Below are positions 9,682 through 18,001 of a DNA stretch of 34,836 bases, one piece after another. Every line of letters starts with the position of its first letter. Position 1 is the stretch's first letter. The position numbers and the translations under genes were made by a program. The stretch comes from an uncultured SAR86 cluster bacterium (lineage in GTDB: Bacteria > Pseudomonadota > Gammaproteobacteria > Magnimaribacterales > D2472). The notes beneath the pieces were generated by a model that was not told the DNA's origin, did no database searches, and saw only the letters and a list, made by a program, of their open reading frames with translations. The DNA is taken from positions 1-34,836 of the forward strand of contig CACJSU010000014.1 in NCBI GenBank assembly GCA_902596165.1, given 5' to 3'.

Positions 9682-10150
9682 TATAAAACAAGGCTATCTT
9701 GTTATATTGTTTTTAATTGCAATTGATTTAGTCTCAAAATTTGTCGCAGAAGAAAACTTAGTCTTTGGAGAAGCAATCCCGCTGATGCCAATATTAGATC
9801 TATTGCTAGTATTCAATTCAGGGATAGCTTTTAGTATTTTTGATTTTAATAATAATGCGTTTAGTTTTGGTTTATCTCTCTTTGGATTAGTAATAGTTGC
9901 TTATCTTCACTCACTATACAAAACAGAAGAGTCATCTATATATCGTCTTTCTTTGATATTGATTATTGCAGGAGCGCTTGGAAATATTCTTGATAGATTG
10001 CCAGATGGAGTGGTAACTGATTTTTTATTTTTTCATATTGGCAATACTTCATTTTTTATCTTTAATTTCGCAGATGCTTTTATTTCAATTGGTGCTGCAT
10101 TATTTTTCTTGACGGAGTTTAAAAAATTTCTTCAAAATAGATCACGATGA
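9650..10150 (+). CDS. lspA: lipoprotein signal peptidase (signal peptidase II)
   Basis: An inner-membrane aspartyl protease that cleaves prolipoprotein signal peptides after lipidation. The protein has four hydrophobic segments. The catalytic Asp pair lies in GALGNILDRL (about residues 108-117) and FNFADAFISIG (about 139-149), and the YARN-type periplasmic segment appears as VFNSGIAFSIF. The length of 166 residues matches E. coli (164). ATG at 9650 overlaps ileS by 32 bp; an in-frame TTG at 9674 would overlap by only 8 bp and is an alternative start. Its TGA overlaps the ispH ATG (ATGA). In E. coli and Pseudomonas fkpB separates lspA and ispH; here it is absent. Confidence 0.95.
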   Translation: MAQERTEDLLSIKQGYLVILFLIAIDLVSKFVAEENLVFGEAIPLMPILDLLLVFNSGIAFSIFDFNNNAFSFGLSLFGLVIVAYLHSLYKTEESSIYRLSLILIIAGALGNILDRLPDGVVTDFLFFHIGNTSFFIFNFADAFISIGAALFFLTEFKKFLQNRSR

Positions 10151-11088
10151 AGACTAAAGTTTTATTGGCAAATCCAAGAGGATTTTGTGCAGGAGTTGAT
10201 CGAGCTATTGATATTGTTAATCAGGCTTTAAAAAAATTTGGACCACCGATTTATGTTCGCCATGAAGTTGTTCATAATAAGACTGTAGTAGATGAATTAA
10301 AGTCGAAAGGCGTAATATTTGTAGATGAACTTAGTGAGGTCCCTCAATCATCTCATGTTATTTTTAGTGCTCATGGAGTGTCTGAGAAGGTTGAGATGGA
10401 AGCTGAGGAATTTAACTTGCTCTCTTTTGATGCTACATGTCCTCTAGTAACCAAGGTTCATAGCGAGGTTCAGCGTCATGTCAGGGCCGGTAGAGATATT
10501 ATTTTAATTGGTCATGAAGGGCACCCTGAAGTAGAAGGAACGCTAGGAAGACATAATCCCATCAAGTCCAATAGCAAAATTTATCTTGTGCAAGATGAAG
10601 CAGAAGCTAGATCATTAATCGTCTCACAGCCTGAAAACCTTGCATACGTAACACAAACGACTCTTAGCCTTGATGACACTATCGCCATAGTTAAAATCTT
10701 ATATGAGCAGTTTCCTAAAATTCTTAAACCAAAAAGCGATGATATTTGTTATGCAACTCAAAATAGACAGGATGCTGTTAAGCAACTTGCTTTAGAGAGT
10801 GAGTTTATTGTTGTTATAGGCTCAAGAAATAGCTCTAACTCAAACCGTCTAAAAGAGTTGGCTGAGAAGTGTGGAGCTACTTCTGTCTTGATAGATGGTC
10901 CTGAAGAGCTTGATTTAAAATCTTTAGCCAAATATAAAAATATTGGTATAACAGCCGGAGCATCAGCACCAGAATCAATTGTTCAGAGCGTGGTACAAGC
11001 AATTAGCCTTGAGTTAAATACTGTTGCCAAAGAGTTAGGGGAGAATAAAGAAAATATATATTTTAGACTGCCTCCTGAGTTACGCTGA
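10147..11088 (+). CDS. ispH: 4-hydroxy-3-methylbut-2-enyl diphosphate reductase IspH
   Basis: The last enzyme of the MEP isoprenoid pathway, a 4Fe-4S reductase producing IPP and DMAPP from HMBPP. All three cluster ligands are visible: C14 (NPRGFCAG), C98 (DATCPLV) and C201 (ICYATQNRQ). The catalytic acid E126 and substrate-binding His lie in GHEGHPE (about 122-128) and VVHNK/SAHG. The GSRNSSNSNRL block near residue 226 binds diphosphate. The length of 313 residues is standard. The start overlaps the lspA stop by 4 bp, indicating coupled translation. It is the last gene of the murJ cluster, followed by a 70-bp gap. Confidence 0.98.
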   Translation: MKTKVLLANPRGFCAGVDRAIDIVNQALKKFGPPIYVRHEVVHNKTVVDELKSKGVIFVDELSEVPQSSHVIFSAHGVSEKVEMEAEEFNLLSFDATCPLVTKVHSEVQRHVRAGRDIILIGHEGHPEVEGTLGRHNPIKSNSKIYLVQDEAEARSLIVSQPENLAYVTQTTLSLDDTIAIVKILYEQFPKILKPKSDDICYATQNRQDAVKQLALESEFIVVIGSRNSSNSNRLKELAEKCGATSVLIDGPEELDLKSLAKYKNIGITAGASAPESIVQSVVQAISLELNTVAKELGENKENIYFRLPPELR

Positions 11089-11158
11089 TCTAAAAGATAA
11101 AAAAATTTTATGTCTTAAATATCATCCATTACACTGTCTCTATGTCTAGAGGAAAAAT

Positions 11159-11695
11159 ATGATCTCTCAAGATGGTATTATTGATGTTGCAGAATTTTGT
11201 CCATCTCCAAATTTTGATGAAAGACCAAATAATGCCAAAGTTGATTTAATTGTCATACACGCTATTAGCCTTCCAGCAGGTTTTTATAATACTCAGCTAA
11301 TTAAAGATTTATTTTTAAATTGCCTAGATCCAGGCAAAGATGAGTTTTTAGCATCAATTCAGGATCTCAAAGTTTCTTCCCATTTTTTAATTACACGTAA
11401 AGGAGCATTAATTCAGTTTGTGCCCACTCATAAGAGAGCTTGGCATGCCGGTATTTCTTCATATAAAGGCATGGAGAACTGCAATGATTTCTCAATTGGT
11501 ATTGAGTTAGAGGGTTGCGATGACGAGAAGTTTGAAGAGCCACAATATCATTCTTTATCAAAATTGATTAATTTTTTATCCATAGACTTACAAATTAATA
11601 AACAAAATATTGTGGGTCATGCAGACATAGCTCCAGGCAGAAAAACAGATCCAGGACCTTTATTCGACTGGACTTTATTAAAATCAATGTTATGA
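11159..11695 (+). CDS. ampD: 1,6-anhydro-N-acetylmuramyl-L-alanine amidase AmpD
   Basis: A cytoplasmic zinc amidase that cuts the peptide from anhydro-muropeptides recovered from cell wall turnover. The 178-residue sequence aligns by eye with E. coli AmpD from end to end: SPNFDERP, the zinc His in IVIHAISLP (H34), KRAWHAGIS, CNDFSIGIELEG, and the second zinc region GHADIAPGRKTDPGP near the C terminus. There is no signal peptide, as expected for the cytoplasmic recycling enzyme. It has a fair ribosome binding site (AGAGGA at 11148-11153). Its TGA overlaps the ampG start by 4 bp (ATGA), tying enzyme and importer of the same pathway together. A chromosomal AmpC or AmpR is not visible here. Confidence 0.96.
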   Translation: MISQDGIIDVAEFCPSPNFDERPNNAKVDLIVIHAISLPAGFYNTQLIKDLFLNCLDPGKDEFLASIQDLKVSSHFLITRKGALIQFVPTHKRAWHAGISSYKGMENCNDFSIGIELEGCDDEKFEEPQYHSLSKLINFLSIDLQINKQNIVGHADIAPGRKTDPGPLFDWTLLKSML

Positions 11696-12930
11696 AAAGA
11701 AAATTAATAAGTATTTTGTTGCTTGGTTTTGCCTCTGGTCTTCCATATATGCTTGTTTTCTCAACCCTTACAGCCTGGCTAAGAGATGTAGGAATTTCTT
11801 TAACTGAAATTGGTTTTTTTGCTTGGCTAGTTCTCACATACTCCTTAAAATTTTTATGGGCACCATTTGTAGATAGATATTCAATTCCAGGATTCAAACT
11901 TTTTGGAAAAAGAAGGGGATGGATTCTCTTTTCTCAATCGGTAATATTTCTATCATTAATTGGAATGAGTCTCATAGACCCACTGCAAAATATTCAATTA
12001 TTAGCACTGTTTGCTTTTTTTGCAGCTTTTTTTGGATCAATACAAGATGTTGCAGTAGATGCTTTAAGAATCGAGATTGGCGAATTAAAAGAGCAAGGCG
12101 ATCTAGCAGCTAGTTATCAGTTAGGATATCGAGTTGCGATTCTCGTTGCTACATCAATGGCATTAATTTTTGCTGATTTGTATAGCTGGTCTTATGTATA
12201 TCAATTAATGGCTATTCTTATGTTGATAGGATCAGCAGGAGCATTGATATGTTACGAACCAAATAATCAAGAAATTGCTATTTTAAGATTTGATGAAGCT
12301 CTTTTTGAAGCTTTTAAAGATTTTTTCAATCGCTTCGGCTTATGGTCTGCGGCTCTGCTTTTATTAATAATCTCTACATATAGGCTTACTGATATTGTTA
12401 TGGGACCTATGGCTATGCCCTTTTATTTAGACCTGGGATTTTCAAAAACTGAAATAGGAGCCCTTGTAAAAACGATTGCTCTTTTTGGATCAGTTGTTGG
12501 ATTTTTCATTGGTGGCTTGTTAATAAAAAGAATTTCTTTGTTTAATGCGCTGCTATTTGGGGGTATATGCGTTTTATCCACGAATTTATTTTTTGCTTAT
12601 GTTGCAACTTCTCAAGCGAATATTTCTCTTCTATCTTTAATTGTTGGCTTGGATAGCTTTGCAGCAGGTTTGGTGGGAACAATAAATATTGCTTTTTTAA
12701 CCAGTTTGGTTTCGAAGAAATTTACCGCTGTTCAGTATGCTATGTTGACATCATTCATGATGCTTCCAGGTAAATTTTTTAGTGGTTTTTCAGGTGTTTT
12801 AGCTGACTATTATGTATCAATGTCATCTCTTCAAAGTGGTTGGGCATACTTTTTTTATACTACTTCTGCTATGTCTATTCCTGCATTGTTATTAATAATG
12901 ATATACAAGAAAAACTATGCAAGTAATTAG
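11692..12930 (+). CDS. ampG: AmpG-type MFS muropeptide permease
   Basis: A 412-residue, roughly 12-helix major facilitator protein that resembles AmpG, the inner-membrane importer of GlcNAc-anhydroMurNAc muropeptides. The N terminus has the AmpG pattern GFASGLPYMLVFSTLTAWL followed by VGISLTEIGFFAW and KFLWAPFVDRY; the middle has SIQDVAVDALRIE, another AmpG hallmark. It overlaps ampD by 4 bp, and this pairing with the amidase of the same pathway strongly supports the assignment. The last 14 bp overlap the VanZ-like gene. In E. coli ampG and ampD are unlinked, so the pairing here is a lineage trait or local rearrangement. Confidence 0.88.
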   Translation: MKRKLISILLLGFASGLPYMLVFSTLTAWLRDVGISLTEIGFFAWLVLTYSLKFLWAPFVDRYSIPGFKLFGKRRGWILFSQSVIFLSLIGMSLIDPLQNIQLLALFAFFAAFFGSIQDVAVDALRIEIGELKEQGDLAASYQLGYRVAILVATSMALIFADLYSWSYVYQLMAILMLIGSAGALICYEPNNQEIAILRFDEALFEAFKDFFNRFGLWSAALLLLIISTYRLTDIVMGPMAMPFYLDLGFSKTEIGALVKTIALFGSVVGFFIGGLLIKRISLFNALLFGGICVLSTNLFFAYVATSQANISLLSLIVGLDSFAAGLVGTINIAFLTSLVSKKFTAVQYAMLTSFMMLPGKFFSGFSGVLADYYVSMSSLQSGWAYFFYTTSAMSIPALLLIMIYKKNYASN

Positions 12931-13267
12931 GCATAGCTCAAGGCTCATTCTTGTAATTTCTGTTGTATTTATATCAATTCTTTCCGTTCAGGAGATTGAG
13001 GTCCAATCCTCAGTTAACGTGAGTGATAAATTGCTTCATTTTTTTTGTTTTTTATATCTAATTATTATCAGCTGGCTGAGCAGAATTATTTCCAAGGAAT
13101 TAATGCTTTATGTTATAGTCCTCGCCTACGGAATATTGATTGAGATAATTCAGATATATATACCTTATCGGTCTTTTGAATTTTTAGATATTTTCGCTGA
13201 TTTCTTGGGAATCTTAGTTGGAAGTTTCTTTATAAATTTACTAAAAGATTTATATCCGAACTATTGA
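12917..13267 (+). CDS. VanZ-like small membrane protein
   Basis: A 116-residue protein with about four membrane helices and the VanZ-like pattern: SDKLLHFFCF (conserved Asp-Lys-x-x-His near residues 36-41), a central YGILIEIIQIYIP segment, then FEFLDIFADFLGILVG (conserved Asp residues near 89-95). VanZ-like proteins are membrane proteins of poorly known function; VanZ itself gives low-level teicoplanin resistance. The start overlaps the end of ampG by 14 bp, so it is co-translated with the muropeptide recycling pair, and a cell-envelope role is reasonable but unproven. Its stop codon (13265-13267) lies within the presumed groES promoter region. Confidence 0.75.
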   Translation: MQVIRHSSRLILVISVVFISILSVQEIEVQSSVNVSDKLLHFFCFLYLIIISWLSRIISKELMLYVIVLAYGILIEIIQIYIPYRSFEFLDIFADFLGILVGSFFINLLKDLYPNY

Positions 13268-13290
13268 ATTAATTTTTTTAAGCCATAGAT
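13264..13290 (+). promoter_or_regulatory. possible heat-shock (sigma-32-like) promoter for groESL
   Basis: TTGAA (13264-13268) followed 14 bp later by CCATAGAT (13283-13290) loosely resembles the sigma-32 pattern CTTGAA-N12-15-CCCCATNT. The position, about 55-80 bp before groES, is plausible and the -35 part would overlap the stop codon of the VanZ-like gene. The match is partial and the region is AT-rich, so chance is a real possibility. No CIRCE inverted repeat is present. Confidence 0.25.
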
Positions 13291-13346
13291 AACTCTTAGC
13301 CTTAAATTATAGGGGAAATTGTTATTTTTAAAGCAGGAGATTTGCA

Positions 13347-13634
13347 ATGAAATTGAAACCTTTACACGATAAAGTTTTAGTTAAAAGAACAGATGAAGAA
13401 CAAACCACGCCTGGTGGAATTGTTTTACCTGGTTCAGCCACAGAAAAGCCTTCTCAGGGTGAAGTTGTTGCTGTTGGGCCTGGAAAGAGACAGGATAATG
13501 GAGAAGTTGCTCCAATGGGCGTCAAAGTTGGTGACCTAGTGATATTTGGTCAATATGGTGGCAATGAAGTAAAAATTGATGGCGATGAATATCTTATGCT
13601 CAGTGAGAGTGATATTTACGGCATTTTCAGTTAA
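13347..13634 (+). CDS. groES: co-chaperonin GroES
   Basis: The 10-kDa heptameric lid of the GroEL chaperonin. The 95 residues match the family throughout: [11 protein letters not shown] at the N terminus, mobile loop [15 protein letters not shown] (about residues 17-31) containing the GIVLP contact for Gro[13 protein letters not shown], and [11 protein letters not shown]...[12 protein letters not shown] at the end. A strong ribosome binding site (AGGAG, 13335-13339) sits 7 bp before the ATG. groEL follows after 32 bp with its own AGGAG, and the pair ends at a strong terminator. Confidence 0.99.
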   Translation: MKLKPLHDKVLVKRTDEEQTTPGGIVLPGSATEKPSQGEVVAVGPGKRQDNGEVAPMGVKVGDLVIFGQYGGNEVKIDGDEYLMLSESDIYGIFS

Positions 13635-13654
13635 AAATTTTAATTTATTATTAG

Positions 13655-15319
<1,665 letters not shown>

Positions 15320-15334
15320 GCCATTTCATAATAT

Positions 15335-15367
15335 AAAAAAAACGGGGTTTCTTCCCCGTTTTTTTTT
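15335..15367 (+). terminator. intrinsic terminator after groEL
   Basis: A near-perfect hairpin: an A-rich/CGGGG arm at 15335-15347, a 6-base loop TTTCTT, and a CCCCG/T-rich arm from 15354 that runs into an unbroken T tract ending at 15367. The GC core plus T run is a textbook rho-independent terminator. Because the upstream arm is A-rich, it could also work on the opposite strand. Confidence 0.95.
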
Positions 15368-15404
15368 GCAAGATATATAATTATTTAATCACAACTTTAT
15401 TTAT

Positions 15405-15411
15405 ATAGGAG
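15405..15411 (+). promoter_or_regulatory. ribosome binding site that sets the PuuD-like start
   Basis: TAGGAG lies 7-8 bases before ATG at 15419. An in-frame TTG at 15413 is only 1 base from the AGGAG core, too close to be used, so the ATG is chosen as start. Confidence 0.75.
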
Positions 15412-15418
15412 TTTGAAT

Positions 15419-16048
15419 ATGGAAGCGTATCTAGGAACAGTTCTAATCAGATTTGCTCACATTCTTTTTGGGGTGCTTTGGATAGGACTGCTTTATTATT
15501 TTAATTTTGTCCAAACAGAATACTTCAAAGAGTCAGAAGCCTCTGCAAAGTCAGATGTAGTTCAGAAACTAGTCCCAAATGCGCTTTGGTATTTTAGATG
15601 GGCTGCAGCGTTTACATTTTTAACTGGCTTATATTTACTTTATTGGTTAAGTATTACAGTTAATGTTGGTATTGTACTAGGTGCAGTAATGGGAACTGTA
15701 ATGGCTGCGAACGTTTGGTTTGTGATATGGCCTAATCAAAAGAAAGTTATTGCGGGTGCTCCTGACGCAGCTGAAGCCGGCGCAAAAGCAGGATTAGCCT
15801 CACGCACTAATACTTTGTTTTCATTACCAATGCTTTACTTGATGGTTTATTCCGCTCATGGTGGCGGTTTGCCAATGATTGCTGAAACTAGTATGAATAA
15901 CCTTTGGATAGGTTTGGCAATTATTTTGCTAATTGAGGCAAATGCATTGTTTGGAAAAATGAATGCAATGATTACTTCTGTAAAAGCAGTTATCCACTCA
16001 GGTGTTGCTCTTACAGTAATATTTGGATTATTGGTTCATTATTTGTAA
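15419..16048 (+). CDS. PuuD-like (urate oxidase N-terminal type) membrane protein
   Basis: A 209-residue integral membrane protein with about six hydrophobic segments. The N terminus RFAHILFGVLWIGLLYYFNF resembles the membrane domain of urate hydroxylase PuuD and related proteins, which usually carry a C-terminal cytochrome c domain; here that domain is absent and no CxxCH motif is visible. Conserved His residues near the first helix (H14) and in the later SAHGG and HSGVAL segments could bind haem or metal. It sits alone between the groEL terminator and a bidirectional terminator shared with the convergent corB-type gene, so it is probably monocistronic. A role in purine oxidation is not supported by neighbours; treat it as a membrane protein of unknown role. 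Confidence 0.6.
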   Translation: MEAYLGTVLIRFAHILFGVLWIGLLYYFNFVQTEYFKESEASAKSDVVQKLVPNALWYFRWAAAFTFLTGLYLLYWLSITVNVGIVLGAVMGTVMAANVWFVIWPNQKKVIAGAPDAAEAGAKAGLASRTNTLFSLPMLYLMVYSAHGGGLPMIAETSMNNLWIGLAIILLIEANALFGKMNAMITSVKAVIHSGVALTVIFGLLVHYL

Positions 16049-16064
16049 TTCTTAGAAATTTTAT

Positions 16065-16094
16065 AAAAAGGAGAGGTTAACTCTCCTTTTTTTT
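16065..16094. terminator. bidirectional terminator between convergent genes
   Basis: Perfect 11-bp inverted repeat AAAAAGGAGAG (16065-16075) / CTCTCCTTTTT (16081-16091) with a 5-base loop GTTAA and further Ts to 16094. Both arms give T tracts in their own direction, so it can end transcription from the PuuD-like gene on the plus strand and the CorB-type gene on the minus strand. The minus-strand stop codon (16077-16079) lies in the loop. Confidence 0.93.
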
Positions 16095-17330
16095 AATTTT
16101 AACTTTTTCGATAGAATTATCCTCTATGCTCAAAACTTCTATTCTGTACTGATTAATTTCTAGGCAGACATTTTCTTGAGGGATTTGGCCAAGGTAATCG
16201 GTGATTGTTCCATTAATAGTCTTCGAGCCATCTTCATCAATATCCCAATCCATAAAATTATTTAATTCTCTAATCTTTGAGTTCCCATCAGCAATAACCG
16301 AACCATCTTTTTTTACAAGAAACTCTTTTTCTAAATCTGCCTTAGCGGCGCCAAATTTTCCAACTATCTCGGTAAAAATATCTTCCATGGTCAAAAGGCC
16401 CTGTATTTCACCATACTCATCAACCACTAATGAAAGATTATTATCCTGTTTTTGGAATTGGCTGAGCTGAGTTGAGATAGTCGTAGTTTGGGATATGAAT
16501 GTTGTATCAAAAAGAATATTTTTAACATCATTTCCTGCTTCAAGAGCTTCTATAAATTGGTGTGAGTCTTTTAGATGCAGCATACCAATTACGTGATCAA
16601 TGGATTTTTTAAAAACCGGCAATCTACTGTAATAAGATGAACCAATTATTTTTTGAGCAACTTCAATGTTTTGTGTGATATCTATTCCAATAATTTCAGC
16701 ATGAGGCGTCATGATATCTTCTACTGTTAATTCTTCCATTCCCAATATTGATGAGAGCATTTCCCTAGATTGATTTGGGATTAAGTCACCATGCTCTTCA
16801 AGCAATGTTCTTAATTCATCTGAGTTTAAATTATCATTAGTAGCCGATTGCATTGGATCAACATTAAACACTTTAAGAATTCTAGAGCTTAGAATATTGG
16901 TTAACCAAACCAGGGGCTTAAAAATAATGACTAATATCTTTAAAAGCCACGAAGATTTGGTTGCAAAATTTTCTGGATATACGCTTGCAATTGTTTTTGG
17001 AGTGATCTCAGAAAAAATTAAGATAACGAGAGTCAAAATAATTGAACCAAGTAATACATTTCCTCCAAAATAATCAATCATTATTAGCGTAACAATTGCC
17101 GAAGCTAAAATATTGGCAAAGTTATTGCCAATCAAGATTGATGCGAGCAATATATCTGGTCTTTGAAGTAATTTCAGAGCTCTCATGGCTCCCTTAGAGC
17201 CCTTGGATAAGTTTCTTAATTTAACTTTATTAGATGCCATCATTCCAGTCTCAGAACCAGATGAGAAAGCAGAGAATATTAATAACACAAATAGCGCCAA
17301 GAATAGGAAAGAGAGAGAATTAGTACTCAA
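16077..17330 (-). CDS. CorB-type CNNM/CBS membrane protein (HlyC/CorC family)
   Basis: A 417-residue protein built as a CNNM membrane domain (residues about 1-175, with SGSETGMMASNK and LIGNNFANILAS), two CBS domains (starting VEDIMTPHAEIIGID, about residue 203, and ending LVVDEYGEIQGLLTMEDIF, about 308) and a C-terminal CorC/HlyC domain (GSVIADGNSKIRELNNF to the end). It lines up by eye with E. coli CorB (YfjD), linked to Mg2+/Co2+ handling. The likely start is a TTG at 17330, 7 bp after the YpjD-like stop, with no clear ribosome binding site. The ypjD-corB order is the same as in E. coli and Pseudomonas, which supports the assignment. Its stop sits inside the terminator loop. Confidence 0.9.
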   Translation of the reverse strand: MSTNSLSFLFLALFVLLIFSAFSSGSETGMMASNKVKLRNLSKGSKGAMRALKLLQRPDILLASILIGNNFANILASAIVTLIMIDYFGGNVLLGSIILTLVILIFSEITPKTIASVYPENFATKSSWLLKILVIIFKPLVWLTNILSSRILKVFNVDPMQSATNDNLNSDELRTLLEEHGDLIPNQSREMLSSILGMEELTVEDIMTPHAEIIGIDITQNIEVAQKIIGSSYYSRLPVFKKSIDHVIGMLHLKDSHQFIEALEAGNDVKNILFDTTFISQTTTISTQLSQFQKQDNNLSLVVDEYGEIQGLLTMEDIFTEIVGKFGAAKADLEKEFLVKKDGSVIADGNSKIRELNNFMDWDIDEDGSKTINGTITDYLGQIPQENVCLEINQYRIEVLSIEDNSIEKVKIKKKES

Positions 17331-17337
17331 GAGGAAT

Positions 17338-17901
17338 TTATAAGTAGTTAATTAAAATAATTGAATTACCAAAATATGCCAAAAGGACCATAGCAAAAGA
17401 AAGAATGGTTCCTCTAACTGCATATCTTACTTTCAAATTAGCGTATTTTACACCTAAAAACGTAAGCATATAAATAATTAAAGCAAAAGCTGTAAAGACA
17501 ATTTTAAATATTAATTCTAACTCTAGCTCACCAAGAACCATTAGCCCTGAAATAAGAGATAGCACTATACCCCCAAGGCCAAATCCAATTAAAAAAAATA
17601 TTTCGTTATATTCTCTTTCTACAGACTTTACATTAGAACCAATCTCACCCTTTTTGATCTTTGTAATATGTCTTTCAAGAAACGTTGTTTCTATAAAAGT
17701 AACTATTAGTATCACTATGCTAAAGCTTGTAGCAGAAATATGTAGTCCTAATATAGAAATACCTATTGAATATATCGTTAAGCCAATTATCATCAGCAAA
17801 GCTAAAGATAGCCCTACGTATACCTGTTTTGAGGATTTAAGCAAAGCTCTTGATATGAAATAACTTAGTAAAGCTATTAATGTGATTACTGGAAATGACA
17901 C
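17338..17901 (-). CDS. YpjD/CcsA-like inner membrane protein, shortened
   Basis: A 187-residue protein with about six to seven hydrophobic segments. Its C-terminal part (RYAVRGTILSFAMVLLAYFG, about 159-178) matches the end of the YpjD/cytochrome c assembly family, and its place between corB and rpsP is the conserved ypjD locus. E. coli YpjD is about 263 residues, so this copy is clearly shorter. The tryptophan-rich WGxxW haem-handling motif of CcsA/CcmC is not visible and few His residues remain (about H54 and H79). Start is a GTG at 17901 without a good ribosome binding site. Whether it still works in haem or metal handling is uncertain; identity rests largely on synteny plus the C-terminal match. 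Confidence 0.65.
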   Translation of the reverse strand: MSFPVITLIALLSYFISRALLKSSKQVYVGLSLALLMIIGLTIYSIGISILGLHISATSFSIVILIVTFIETTFLERHITKIKKGEIGSNVKSVEREYNEIFFLIGFGLGGIVLSLISGLMVLGELELELIFKIVFTAFALIIYMLTFLGVKYANLKVRYAVRGTILSFAMVLLAYFGNSIILINYL

Positions 17902-17950
17902 AATTTTATTTTTTTGTAATCTTTATATATTAACACTATCAAATTCGTCA

Positions 17951-17994
17951 AGGTTAACCTAAAATACACCCCTTTTTATTAATACAAATATAAT
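17951..17994 (+). promoter_or_regulatory. candidate rpsP promoter region with short palindrome
   Basis: The 100-bp gap between divergent ypjD and rpsP holds a 10-bp perfect palindrome AGGTTAACCT (17951-17960), a TAAAAT box (17960-17965) and a perfect TATAAT (17989-17994). The TATAAT lies only 7 bases before the rpsP ATG and no TTGACA-like -35 is correctly spaced. If it is real, the transcript would be nearly leaderless, which would fit the lack of a Shine-Dalgarno sequence before rpsP. In such AT-rich DNA the match could be chance. Confidence 0.3.
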
Positions 17995-18001
17995 TTTAAT
18001 T

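Noticed and set aside
11091-11117. Imperfect AT-only hairpin between ispH and ampD
   Set aside because: About 10 of 12 pairs match, but it has no GC pairs in the core and no T tract; likely chance in AT-rich DNA.
13268-13346. CIRCE/HrcA operator before groES
   Set aside because: No TTAGCACTC-N9-GAGTGCTAA or close variant is present.
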